The position numbers were made by a program, and so were the translations under genes. The notes under the pieces were generated by a model. That model was not told the origin of the DNA. It did not search any database and saw nothing but the letters and a program-made list of their open reading frames with translations. Of a DNA stretch of 64,000 bases, positions 42,791 to 54,169 are shown one piece after another. Numbering within the stretch: position 1 is the stretch's first letter; each line of letters starts with the position of its first letter. Origin of the DNA: Gyrodactylus bullatarudis (Eukaryota; Platyhelminthes; Monogenea; Gyrodactylidea; Gyrodactylidae); contig SSNU01000010.1 of the NCBI GenBank assembly GCA_012064415.1, forward strand, positions 8,431 to 72,430. The letters run 5' to 3'.

Positions 42791-43278
42791 CTTTGTCGTT
42801 CTAACCACCAGCATGACCATTAGTCAGCACCAATATCTTCGAGGAAATTAGGCAATTCATGTCTCAAAATTTAACAATGTTACTGATTAAAAATATTTTA
42901 GATATTGAAGAGAGAGATAAACGGTAAAGAGCATGAAATCTTGCAAACGTTTTCACCAAATTTCGACTTTGAGCATGAGTTGCTCTAAAGCTGCACTCAG
43001 CTGACCAAAAAAAATTTCTTTCTGGGTAGAAAAATTACCTGGTTACATGTTGATAGCTCTTCGAACGATGTCCTACACTTTTGAAAGGTTAAAAATTTCT
43101 TCACAAGTTGTTTGACACTGTAAACTCAAGAACCCTACTTCTCTATGGGGTTTTTTTTAATTCCAAGTTACGTTAATCAGGGGTCAAAAATAAGTCGAAA
43201 ATATTCAAAGATGACTTCATTGGAAAAAAAATTTCATAAGAAGAAATAAAAAAATGGTATTAATCGATAAATATTTGT

Positions 43279-43611
43279 TTGTTTGGGAAATACTGCCCAA
43301 TTTGCAGTTCCACCCAGAAACCCAATGCGAGCAAAGTTGGAGTGATAATTGAACAAGATGAGCAAGTAGTTGCAACTACGCCTCCCCCAAATGATCTCCA
43401 ATCTTCTGCCCCGGTAACAATTACAACTGAGAATAAAAGTGAAAATCCAGAGAAGTCAACGGTAGTTGATAATCTAATTAAATCTCAGCCTGTAATTAAC
43501 AGTATCCACAATACAAAAAAGGCTGAACCTGCAGTTGGCAAAAGAGGCAGAAAACGTAAAAGTCTAAGTGGGCAACCAACGATGGACAGATATGTGAAAA
43601 GAAAACAATGA
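43279..43611 (+). pseudogene. PLE C-terminus with basic tail and PIP-like peptide
   Basis: 110 codons: KYCPICSSTQKPNASKVGVI, an acidic/Pro-Thr-rich stretch, STVVDNLIKSQPVIN, then KRGRKRKSLSG and QPTMDRYVKRKQ to a stop at 43611. There is no GIY-YIG core in frame, so this is the end of a longer protein cut near 43279. The linker is shared with 15570, 33690 and 52040. KRGRKRK would serve as a nuclear localisation signal. QPTMDRYV fits Q-x-x-M-x-x-Y-V, near the PCNA-interacting consensus. Confidence 0.6.
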
Positions 43612-43714
43612 CCATGGATACTGCAAACCAACTTTAAACCCTCCCCCTTTTATGCTCCGGAATGATACAACCAATCAGAGAATATTATTGTACATTAAAT
43701 TTATTATGTATATC

Positions 43715-43772
43715 TAGCCGGTGTAACAGTCTGATGAGATCCGGTGAAATATAAGCTTTATTACTAAATATC
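43715..43772 (+). ncRNA. Putative hammerhead-like motif after the PLE tail
   Basis: AGT, CTGATGA (43731-43737), GATCCGGT, GAAATATAAGCTTTATT, ACT. Stem I has three pairs, stem III is a short near-palindrome, and stem II has only a G-U closure. It lies 120 bp after the stop codon at 43611. The whole module (CTAGCCGGTGTAA... to ATCCTCTAAATG) recurs at 60914. Confidence 0.45.
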
Positions 43773-43961
43773 CACTTGACTTCCAAATCCTCTAAATGAC
43801 TCTTTCATTTGAAACTGAAAATAAATATTTGATATTTTAATGAAAAATTCATAGAAGAAGATAAAAAGTACAAACTTTAATCGTAGTTTTAACAAACTAT
43901 CCCTCCAACACCTTATTCCCGACCAATATCTCTCCAGGCGCAAAACCAGATCTTCACAACC

Positions 43962-44306
43962 TTGCTCTGCTCGACTCAACTCACAGCCCAAAACGATATG
44001 AGCCAGATGACACCAAAATACACTTTCAACGCATACTCAACTCCGATCACAGACATGACAACCACGTTGGCAACAGAAACTCTCACCTCAGCATTAGTTG
44101 ATAATCTACCCTCCACAGGCTGTCACGTCATACAAGCCCCTACCCCAGCAACTTCTAACGATCGAAAAAGATTCTTTTCCCAACCAGAAACGCAAGCCCC
44201 CACTCCTACCCGGAAACAAAATGCCTCAACGCCACAGCAACCTAAAGCGAGGAGAAAACGGGCAAGTCGAAAATGTTCAAAGATGACTTCATATATTTGG
44301 AAATAA
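43962..44306 (+). pseudogene. PLE-type C-terminal tail, second copy
   Basis: A Thr/Pro-rich reading (STPITDMTTTLATETLTS, ALVDNLPSTGCHVIQAP, TPATSNDRKRFFSQPE) ends KARRKRASRKCSKMTSYIWK and a stop at 44306. The basic run followed by SKMTSYIWK has the same design as the 43611 tail, but the Gln of the PIP-like motif is Cys. No homology to enzymatic PLE parts remains. Confidence 0.45.
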
Positions 44307-44499
44307 ATTTCATAAGAAGAAATAAAAAAATGGTATTAATCAATAAATATTTGATATTCTAATGAAAAATTTATAGAAGAAGATAGAAAGTACAAACTTT
44401 AATCGTAGTTTTAACAAACTATTTATTTTTTTATTTTTCCAAGATAATTAGTTATGGTAATAGTAAGTTTATTTATTTAAAGGCAAACACCATTTATTT

Positions 44500-44680
44500 A
44501 TTAACACCAAATGTACATTTCACAAGTCCGTCAGTAGCGTCTCCTTGATAATGATAAAAGATAAAAGATGAATGAAAATGATAATTTAAAAATTCTGAAA
44601 GAAGCAGTAAGACTTAAGGAAAATTAGAATAGGTGTAAGCTAGAAAAACACCAAAACTCTGAAAAAAACAAAGAAATGAA
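44500..44680 (-). repeat. PLE 3' tail, minus strand
   Basis: The inverted form of the 3' tails at 5660-5825. It includes AAATGTACATTTCACAAG and a core variant (minus 44534-44528 CTGACGG, then GTGAAATG). A9 of the core is G, so it should be inactive. Confidence 0.55.
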
Positions 44681-44939
44681 GAATACAAAAGAGGACTGAA
44701 AATATCATTATTTACTCGTGCTAAACGAAGAGTATCTGAAGAGTCTTTGAAAAAGAAGAACTAATTGAAATATTTTTTTAAAATTAGTACTCCATAAATT
44801 ACATCAAGAGTATATAAGAGGAACGAAACATCAAACCAAACAAAGAGGAAAAGCATGTAATAAGACTATACATATCTTTAAAGGAGATCGGACCAGCTCA
44901 ATATACAAGTAAGAACTAAAGGAAAGTTTTTACAAAACA
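44681..44939. other. No gene recognised
   Basis: Short AT-rich spacer. Confidence 0.4.
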
Positions 44940-45240
44940 TTGCTAGACAAACCCAGAGATTATTTCTCAAGACTGCGAAAATCTTCTCGAACAAATCCAA
45001 AGATAAGATACACCAATTGAAACAGACTCAAGTTGCAAATAAATTTAGATGTTTCTGCAATTAGATACATAGGATATACACACCTATACTCTGGAACGAC
45101 ATCGGTCAGAGAACACCCGAGAGTATATCCAGAAAAAAGTATTCCCATCAAATTTTGAAATCGTTTAAAAACAAAGAAAAAATCTGACGGCAGAAGCTCT
45201 TTTCATTGAAAAACAAGCCCAATATGTGCGTTCAGAAAGT
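44940..45240 (+). pseudogene. PLE GIY-YIG fragment
   Basis: Plus strand: TQRLFLKTAKIFSNKSKDKI, VANKFRCFCN, then in the next frame AIRYIGYTHLYSGTTSVREH and PRVYPEKSIPIKF, and later LTAEALFIEKQAQYV. RYIGYT...REH is a GIY-YIG core (Tyr, Gly, Arg and His visible). Frame changes and stops make it a relic. A hammerhead-like motif follows at 45618. Confidence 0.65.
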
Positions 45241-45604
45241 AGCCATCAAACCACTAGAGGAACTTTGAAAAAATAGATACTCAAAATTAATAGAAGTTAC
45301 ATTATCCATTTACAAAAATCAAAACTTAAACCAATATTTTTCAAAAATTCATGTTTAGCATGATCTACTCTATCAAAATACCGTATACAAATATATAAAG
45401 AACTTGCACGCACACGCACATCGTAACTCACCCACCATATGTACTCGTAAAGTACTTATACCAGAATACTACAGAGAAATATCAAAAGAAAAAATGTACA
45501 TTTGATGTTAACGTATCCTTTTTTCTACTTTTCCAATTATCTGACCGCAAATTATTTGACCAATAACGCCATCTCATTCAAATTTGTTAAACCTGTACTT
45601 ACAT

Positions 45605-45655
45605 GGCATGTATCACACTGATGAGTATGAAATAGAGATCTTTATCTGTGAAACA
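45605..45655 (+). ncRNA. Hammerhead-like motif (degenerate)
   Basis: TGTATCACA followed by CTGATGA at 45618-45624, then GTATGAAATAGAGATC. It is a shortened version of the module at 59214 and lies 400 bp after the GIY-YIG fragment. Confidence 0.35.
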
Positions 45656-47205
45656 ATCTGGCATCTTCTTACTCTACTCAAAATTTCCAATTATAATTCA
45701 ATGTTGATTTTCGAACGTATTTGAAAATTTATATCGTAATAAACTAATAGAGGCGGGTCTTGTTTTTTATTCCCTATTTACTCTGTGTATGCTTGAAAAA
45801 TCTTGATATATAATTAAATTTCATGATAATGTATTCTCCTCTTTAGAATGAGAAATTTATGATTTAAATTATATTTAAATATTAGATTAATTATTTGTTA
45901 ACAGAGATACCTCCGATATGCACCTGAATTGAAAGGTTACGTAAGTTATTTGAACCAAATCTTAATAAAGATTTATAAATTGATTCATTTTAGAGGAAAC
46001 AATTGCGGGTAACTAAAGAAATTATTTCAATAATTAATACTATTAGAGTTATTAACTAACTTGAAGTTATAAATTTATATATCCAGCTGCATTTTACCAG
46101 ACAGCTTGAAATCTCAATAAAACTTCTTTGAAATAAAATTATTTTCCTAAGTTTCATACCGGAGTGGTAAAGTTTTAGATTTCGATTCTCCTGTGATTAA
46201 TTAATTTTTATTTTATTATAGTGATAACGTTTTTGTGGAAATAAAGCAAGCATTTAAACTGTTAAGAAACCATCCGAATTATGGCGAAATATAAACCTTA
46301 TATTCCCTCAAATTGCTTCATTCAAACAACCAATAAACTTCCCTCTCAACATTTTTTGTTTCATAATTTCGGCTCAAAATTGCTTTCTGATCGGAATCCT
46401 TAATATGAAATCAATTGAGTTTAATTCAGAATAAATGTATTCAGAATCGTTACATCACAAGTAAAATTTAAAAAATATGGAATCTAGAATGATTTCTAAA
46501 TTTTACAGAATTTATAAATAGATGAGCTAAGATATTCTGGAGTTTCAATCAAGCAAAATATTTTATTTTTGTTTCAACAAAAAAGTGTACCTCAATTATT
46601 TGCAAAAATATCACTGTTGTTGGAAACTAGAAGAGCTCAAAGTTGAAATGATCTGCTTTTAGATTCCAAATGAGAATAGGAAAAATTTTCATGTTTCAAT
46701 CTGAATAATTTTACAGAACTCCATATTCTTCTCGTAATCGAAAGATGTCTTGTAGGCTCTAAGAAAAATATTGATCTGATCAGTCTTTTAACTACAGAAA
46801 AGGCATTGGAAGTCTATTCTCATTGGTTGTTGGAATAAAGTAATATTATTATCTATCTGATTTAGAATGAATAACTTCGTCATCATTTTTGAAATCTACT
46901 ATATTATAAAATTATGAATTCGTGAAAATCAGAAAGTTTACTAACATTGAATGAACATTTCTTGAAACTTCATCAATAATGTTAGTTGCAATTAAATAAT
47001 ATGAAATAAAATTTAAAATATCAAAAAATTCTTGATAAAAGTAGGGTTAACTTAAAACAGATATTGAATTCGAAACATCTTTACACCATACAAGCCACAT
47101 TACTGCTCGAAAGACGCTAGATACCACATCAATATTGTGGCAAATGATGCTTGGCGACAATCCAAACAGAAGAAGATCGATCTAACTTTGACACCTTTTC
47201 GAAAT
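45656..47205. other. No gene recognised in 1.5 kb
   Basis: AT-rich, without supported coding or repeats. Confidence 0.5.
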
Positions 47206-47209
47206 TAGT

Positions 47210-47440
47210 TTTGTTGTCATTCGATCAGAAACTCACTTGAATTTTTCTCAATCCTCAAAAATGGTTTCGTTTGATGTCAGTTCACTATTTTATCCTATAA
47301 GATTATTCGAAAAAGATAATAAGATTACAGGCTAAATTTGCATGAGCAAATTTTCTTTAAATCACAAAAACACATACATTTCCTAGAAATTTGCTACAAT
47401 TTCTTATATACAGGAAGCTGGCCTAGCAGTAAGAATCGAA
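47210..47440 (+). pseudogene. PLE reverse transcriptase fragment
   Basis: Reads NFSQSSKMVSFDVSSLFYPI (motif A: SFDVSSLF), RLFEKDNKIT, and after a frame change SQKHIHFLEICYNFLYTGSW, the segment that precedes motif B in PLEs. Motifs B and C are absent. Confidence 0.65.
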
Positions 47441-47632
47441 TTTTTATTTTTATTTGATGAAAATATTTTACAGAGAATCATCAAATATTTATATTAGCAA
47501 GCTACTTTGATAAAAAAATGAATGGATATTAGGCATCATGAAATCTTAACAAATAATATTGTTGATTACGTTATATTGCCGCGACTCATTAATAAAACAA
47601 CAGCTGTCGTTGCAAATGATAGTATTATGATT

Positions 47633-48140
47633 TTGTTGTTTATTGAAATAAAGTCAGATTAGTGTGAATTTAATTATAATCAAATGTGCTAATTTTGGAT
47701 ACCCTCATGTCCTCCTCCTCAGGACATAACAAATAGCGACATGGTCAAGAACCTACAGGCCCAATTTTTGACAGAGCAAAAGCAACTGGAACAAATTTCC
47801 GAATTCATGAGACAGTCACAGTCTACTTCCTTAAAAGTTAATGATACACAACTACCATCTAATAATTTACTTTCATTCCGTTCCGCCGACTGGCCTTGGC
47901 CCATGGTTGTTCTCAAGCTGATAAAGCCATTTCAATATGGGGAAAAGCATCCACTGGTACGAGAGATAAAATTCAGTGTTTATCCATGAATTACCCTGCC
48001 AGAGCAAGAATTCTGTTTTCGCCTGATGAAGTCCTCTACATATATATGCCGGAAATCTAAACCTTCCTGACTCTGATGATTTTGAAGACAAAATCAAGTG
48101 CCTAAAAAAAACTTTCAAAAAAGTATCATAGGACAAATAT
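47633..48140 (+). pseudogene. Possible LTR-retrotransposon leader and gag start
   Basis: GATTTTGTTGTTTATTGAAA (47633) also occurs at 48897 at the end of an LTR-like repeat. About 70 bp later a frame reads DITNSDMVKNLQAQFLTEQK, QLEQISEFMRQSQSTSLK and LPSNNLLSFRSADWPWPM. The Gln/Glu-rich coiled start resembles gag N-termini of invertebrate LTR elements. The frame closes at 47989 and no protease or RT follows. Tentative. Confidence 0.35.
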
Positions 48141-48774
48141 CTCCAATCAATCCTAAATTCAATCTTGGTCCTACCTCCTATGAGCCTGCTACAATGTGTG
48201 AGAGCGGAGATCCGGTTTGGGTTAGAGATGGTTATAAATTATAACTTATAATACTATCAATTATCATGGATCAATTGATTTAATTTCAATTAACGAGCAT
48301 AGTTAAGCGTCAAAACAATATGGCTACGATACAAAAGTCTAATGGAACGATTACCGTCCAAAACTTGAATCATATAAAAAGACGATCAATGCCCATGTTA
48401 AAGTCTACAATAGACATATTGTGAAAGAATGAATCATCATGACTTTTTGTCAGATTGAACTTTAATTTCAAAATCGAAAATGAGCATGACAACTTTGAAC
48501 ACCTATGATTTTCTTGTAATGATCCGCTGAGCATTGAAAATTTATAGGATGAATCAGTTTTTCCTCAGCTTTCTAATGATTCAGCTTTTTACTCCAATAT
48601 TTTATCAATTTTTTTATTTTATTATTTTAAGTTATTTCCCGAGAAGAATTATATCATATGATAGAAAAAAATGATATCTTCATATCTATTGAAATCAAAT
48701 AAAAGAAAAACTCATTTCTTGAGCGTTTTCAGGCATTATTGTAGAGCAAGATAAAAAATGACATCCATGTTTCC
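48141..48774. other. No gene recognised
   Basis: Nothing supported. Confidence 0.4.
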
Positions 48775-48945
48775 CCATGAGCAATCCTCGATTCTGATTG
48801 GTCCTTACAGGGAACCAATAATATTCGAGTGAAATTTGCCCTATATAAAGGAGTAGAGTTGGATTCTTATTTATCTCTTCTCACTTTACAGGACCTGATT
48901 TTGTTGTTTATTGAAATAAATTCAGTTTATTGTGAATTGAATTAC
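48775..48945 (+). repeat. LTR-like repeat with TATA box
   Basis: CAATCCTCGATTCTGATTGG, then TGCCCTATATAAAGGAG (TATA-like), TTCTCACTTTACAGGACCTG and GATTTTGTTGTTTATTGAAA. An inverted copy lies at 54245-54400 and a partial one at 52877-52945, both with ATATATAGGGC. The last part matches 47633-47680. It looks like a promoter-bearing terminal repeat. Confidence 0.5.
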
Positions 48946-49015
48946 ACAAAGAAATTAATTACAGTTTAATTTATTAAAAATCTATTGAAATTTTAACAAA
49001 AGAATTATATTCAAT

Positions 49016-49072
49016 GAGAATGTACATTTCGCCAGGTCTCGTCAGTCTCAATTCCTGGTTCAACACTTGATG
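49016..49072 (-). ncRNA. Putative hammerhead-like motif (left arm)
   Basis: Minus strand: TGAGA, CTGACGA (49045-49039), GACCTGGC, GAAATGTACATTCTCA. Same as the right arm except TTCTCA instead of TATCTCA after the palindrome, which shortens the stem I match. Confidence 0.45.
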
Positions 49073-49435
49073 AAAATAGTTATAATGAACTTTTCTGAAT
49101 GAAATTGTAATGGTATCCTTTTGAGCAACTCCAATTGATGAAAATCCGAGATATTTTTCTATTTGTTAAAAAAGAAAAATTAAAAATCAATTCGGCCAGG
49201 CCAGTTCCAAATTGTGTGTATAGCTCTTTTGGATTCACAGAGTTGGGTCTTCCTTCATAATGTAGAATTTTTCTCAGTTTTTAAGATCCGTAAGTTTGTC
49301 GCTTGTGTTTTTGTGAAGTGACTTGAAATTTATTTCATTCGCCTCGCATCCGCATCTGTCAATGTGTTTCCTAATTCAGTTGCCATTACAATTTCATTCA
49401 GAACAGTTCATTATAACTATTTTCATTAAGTGTTG

Positions 49436-49485
49436 AACCAGGAATTGAGACTGACGAGACCTGGCGAAATGTACATATCTCATTG
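49436..49485 (+). ncRNA. Putative hammerhead ribozyme (right arm, good example)
   Basis: TGAGA (49446-49450), CTGACGA (49451-49457), GACCTGGC (closing G-C), GAA (49466-49468), palindrome ATGTACAT (49469-49476), cleavage-site A (49477), TCTCA (49478-49482). TGAGA and TCTCA give a perfect 5-bp stem I. The competing helix CCAGG/CCTGG is also possible. Confidence 0.55.
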
Positions 49486-49490
49486 AATTT

Positions 49491-51771
49491 TATTTATTTA
49501 ATAAATGTTAATTATGACTACGATGATCGTTTCAAGAGTGGCTGAACAAGTTGATATGGGATAATATCGGTCCAGACACTATAATTTAGTGTTGGGAAAA
49601 ACTGGATTGATACCTAAGAGGGATGGTGACACTGAAGAAATGCGAGGAGCAACATTAGTTAATATAGAGCTTCTTAAGAATTATTTATCGATTCGAAAAC
49701 TTGAAGTGTCCTTCAGTATAATAGAGAACCTGGAATGAAATAAAGGAAGTCCGATATTAAATTCTACTGTCTATGATTTTCAATAAATAAATTCTTTATG
49801 AACTAATTTTTTTGTAATTCAGTAATTTGTAATTAAGATAAAATGGATCTACTGTTGCGAGAAAATTGAATATGTCTATCACACACTCATGATTACGTTG
49901 AAATATGACTAGGATATTTAGATGATAGTTTAGATTGACATGTCTTGTCATGAATATACCAACGTATATCTATGCATATCATAAGCAGGGAATACATCAC
50001 CTCTGTGGGGTGGAGGGGGAGAAGTATAGGGGGAAAAATATGATTTTTCATACCTTTGTAAAAACCTAAAATAATACTTTAATTTGATTGGTCGAAATTT
50101 GAGGTAGAAAGGATTTCAAATACTATTGATATTTTTCACAAGTTGTCTCACAGAGCTTTTACCTGTATCTTAAAAATGGGCAGAGAGGCAAGGGTGATTT
50201 TTGAAATTAAGTGCACAGTGCGTACTGTATAATCAAACGTGCTAATTTTGGATATCCAATTTCTTGAGTTATGAGTTCGTAATGCCTCCAAAAGGGAGCA
50301 AATCATGATCGTTGCTAATATTAATTTTTAAACCAAAAATAAAAAAAGTGTTAGGTCCTTTGCTTTTACTGTGGATCCGAATACCTCTTCTTTATCTCTT
50401 TGTTCTTCTCTACCAATTTATCACATGTCAAGGCATTCTCTACAAAATCTGAAGGATATAAGTTATTTTCAATGAATATATGCAAGAATATATTTTTTCC
50501 TATTTAGGATATGCGATTCAATGATATTTCATAAGAATCACAACTTCTCTAAACTTTTTTTGGCTAGATAGGGTTGAAGATTTATCACCTTTCTCTTTTC
50601 TGTAACTATTTGATTAGATATCAAATACCTATTAGATATCTGAGTATTTCAAATGAAATTTTATTGACTCGATCAAGTGCGAAAATTCCAGTTTTTTTTA
50701 AAAAGGTTTCTTACATATATTAAAATTATATTCATCTGTTTCTATAATTGTGATTCTCACGAATATATAAGTCTATTTTGTTTCAGATATAATTTGGGTT
50801 CAAAAATTTTCAATAGCCCACGTTCACAAGTACAGACAGGGTAATCAGATGTGCGCATATATTTCAATTACTTGATGACAAAATTATTTCCTCTACCAAA
50901 ATGTCTCCCAGAGTTTCCATTGGTTAATCAGGGTCAGAATTGCGTCACTAGATTTGAGGGAACGTGATTGCATGTGAGCCCATACCCTAGGTTAGGTTTC
51001 TTAACAAAGATGATTGTTTTTTTATTATTTACCAAACTCAATGTTTAATTTGTTAGCACTGATCCAATTTAGATCAATTGATCAGCATTTTCGTTTATCA
51101 AATTCAAATAAATAAAATCTTTTCAGAAATATAACTTTCAATTACTTTTAAGTGCTTGGGTGTAAAAATAGTAAGTGGTTTTATATACTTTAAGCAATAT
51201 TAAATATTTTTCGATCTATTGAAAGATGGTCTGTTAGTATGGTATATGCTGTGCCTACTGTGTGATTAATCACACTTCGGACGACTAAAGTGTAACGACA
51301 TTTTTTGTGCTCCTTTTCTGTGTATCCCTGTAAGGATACGCGATCCATGCCAACTCTTGCCTAAAGTTTAGTGAAAACAATTGACCTCTCTGCTCTTTTT
51401 GGTCATGTTACGTATAGCTTATTCAAAATTATTCAATCACACCTCAGGTCTCGATTGAATTTTTATACTAAAGATTTAACTTTTAACAAGTTTTTCATTC
51501 AGTTAGGAATAAAATTTAAACTATACGTTTTCATATGAGAAATGTCAAATATACAGATTAGAAAAGAAAAAAAGTTTTGAGCTGACTAATCAAACTATGA
51601 AGTTTTCCTTAGGAAGATGTCAGTTAATGTAATACAAAATGCTATTGCTGAGCATAATATAATTCAAAAGATTCCAAACTTATCATCTCATTTCGTCAGA
51701 TATACAATTTAAGTTAATTTTCCTCTTTCAATTCGATATACAGTTACAAGCGTTTCAAAAAAGGCAGAGGA
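49491..51771. other. No gene recognised in 2.3 kb
   Basis: AT-rich. 50225-50260 shares TGCTAATTTTGGATA with 47685. Nothing else is supported. Confidence 0.5.
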
Positions 51772-52650
51772 GTTAAATTTTTCGTTTGGTTCTATACTCA
51801 TAAGGAAGGTTAGAGAAAACTAGCGTATATTTGAGTAATAAAAATTGTATTTCTTCAGACTCTACCCTGGTAACATTTAAATACTATTACAATGCAAAAT
51901 ATTCTCTGGTTTGGTCCATTTCGTGATTAGCCCTTTTTATGAACTGATCAATTTTCTGCTGTCTACTGTCTCTACGTCGTTTTCTCTACACTTTTTCACA
52001 ACTTTTCTTGTCGGTAATTACAGGTTGGGTTATAACTAGATTATCAACTTCTGTTGACTTCTTGTTAGTTTCACTTCTATCCAACTCTCTAACTGTTGCT
52101 GGGGCTGTACTTGGAACTAGAATTGATTGATTATCAGCCGACTACTTTTTGTTTTCAATTTAGCATCTAGTTATCTATTGTGTACAGGATATGGGGGTAG
52201 AAAAAGTCGTGGGTTCAAGGATTTTTATTTATTTTCTCAATTTGTTTGCGTTTTATGTGAACATCTCGACACTTGAGTCCCAACTTTCTCGCCAATTCTG
52301 GAAGCAAAAATCTGGCTTCAACTTGGTGATGAAATGTTCTTCCGCACACCCAAGATTGGTTTGCCTCACCTTACTGGATTCGCTCTGATCAACTTGATAG
52401 AAAATTTAAAGTTGAAAGCATCTACATTGTGTTCTGTTGCTTTGATATGATGTTGGATTGCACTGTTGTACTTCTGCCTTAAGTATTCTCTCACTCTTTC
52501 GCCAATTGTTCTGGTTGTTTAACCAACATATGAGGATCCAAACGCACAAAAACATGATAGATTACTCCTCTTCTATTCAGCTTAGGAATCTGGTTACGCT
52601 AGTTTTCTCTAACCTTTATTATGAGTTTAGAACCAAACGAAAATATACTT
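51772..52650 (-). pseudogene. PLE C-terminus between inverted arms, minus strand
   Basis: Arms 51772-51830 and 52590-52650 are inverted copies (GGTTAGAGAAAACTAGCG). Between them the minus strand reads SSYVG-stop-TTRTIGERVREYL (GIY-YIG core), QHHIKATEHNVDAFNFKFSI, then the linker STAPATVRELDRSETNKKS and VDNLVITQPVITDKK, and the tail RKRRRDSR, QQKIDQFIKR. Stops are scattered. The tail peptide fits Q-x-x-I-x-x-F-I. A decayed ribozyme-like motif (GAGTCTGAAGA, ACTC) lies at 51870-51835. Confidence 0.7.
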
Positions 52651-53131
52651 GATTCAATTTAGATTTTTTCATAACATTTTAGTCACTGGTGTATTGAATT
52701 GATGTATGCTAAAAAATATGTAACAGAAAGAGTTTTTGTTACATTTCAGTCACAGAATACATATTGGCCAAAATAATATGGTTCTCACTCTCTATTTATA
52801 GTCTAAATATCTTAATTCTAAATTTTTATGCGATCAGATATACATGCAAATATTTGTTAACGTCCAATGAATATTACAGGTGAAAAGTGAGATGAGATAA
52901 ATTAAAAGGGGGTATCCTCGTATATATAGGGCTATTTGCTCTTCCTCTATAAGCTCATGCAATTTTTATCAATGAAAATACTGAATAAGAAAAAATTAAA
53001 TTTCACAGAAGCTTGATCTAAAAAGTATACCGTTAGAAGGCTGATAAAAAATCATCAATTTCGCAAATTTTTATCGACCTGTGATTTATTTCTGGTGCTA
53101 AGAAGCATTTCGAGAAAGTGTTGGTTTTTTT
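52651..53131. other. No gene recognised; partial LTR-like repeat
   Basis: 52877-52945 is a partial copy of the repeat at 48775, inverted. Otherwise nothing supported. Confidence 0.4.
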
Positions 53132-53854
53132 TAGGTAATGAGAGTTGTAAGGAAAACACACACAGTTAGTTATCCCACGTAATACTTGTGCGTCAGTATG
53201 CCTATTATATAAAGCTTCATGCTTTTTCTCAAACTCATACTTTAAAAGTTTTCAAATTTAAAGTAAAAAGATGCCATGATTTTTCTCACAAATAAGGCCT
53301 ATGTTTAGGGCCATCTAGAGGAACTAGATACTATTTGAAATGAAAAAAAATTTTCATTCGTCAAGCATATTGATTGGTTGAAAAGATTGAAGCCATACGC
53401 TGATTGGCTCTTATTGAAATTCAAATTTTTTCTGAAACTAAAAATAGAACACCACAGCTGAGAACTCCAGGTATGCAACATAATATAATAAAAATGATCT
53501 TTGGGTGTGTTATTGTTAATTATGATTGTCATATAGTAATACAGAATAGAAAAGCCTTATTTGTGAGAATTATCTTTTTACTTTAAATCTCATGACATGT
53601 TATGGAAAGTACATCAATAATCTAAATCTGATTAAATTTTTCGACGAATGTTTATCAATAAAATCTCTTCCTACAAACGTATGAAGATCAGCCGCGGAGA
53701 ATAACAACCAACCTACTGAACTTTTAGCCAGCGAAAAGGTCATGAAATGGATCCTCAACCTCAGAAACGATGCCGAATCCTTCAACTCAAAAGCGAATTC
53801 AAATCTCAATTTCCTATTCAGTTAGATGATCTTATATAATCAATAATAACCTTA

Positions 53855-54169
53855 ATGAATGAAGAAGCGGTTAAACAAGCCAAAATTATCGTCAACAGAA
53901 ACAAAAGGTATCGAAGAGAAATTAAAGAAATCAACCTTGACACAATTATGGGGAGAAACCTGCCAGAATGTGTTTTCAATTTTTCATACCTTCAATTAGA
54001 CCAAACAGACAGGGAATTGCTAACGCTAGCTATTCTTTTGTATAACACCAAGGACTCAAAGCTGGAAATGAAAACAGGATTCGAATGCTCGGTTAACCAA
54101 ACAGACAAAATTTTCAGCTGTAATGACGAGGCAAGAGAACGAATTCACTTATCAATGGCAAATTATTGA
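53855..54169 (+). pseudogene. Unassigned ORF, possibly a PLE N-terminal region
   Basis: 104 codons with balanced composition: NEEAVKQAKIIVNRNKRYRR, EINLDTIMGRNLPECVFNFS and YLQLDQTDRELLTLAILLYN. The FNFSYLQLDQTDRELLTLA part recalls the L-x-x-x-E-x-x-L-L stretch near the N-terminus of many PLE proteins, but I cannot confirm it. Confidence 0.35.

Larger units (their letters stand above)
49016..49490. mobile_element. Foldback element with a ribozyme-like motif in each arm
   Basis: 49016-49115 is the inverted copy of about 49385-49490 (TGTTGAACCAGGAATTGAGA and neighbours), separated by about 270 bp of noncoding DNA. It probably derives from two PLE terminal repeats. Confidence 0.7.
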
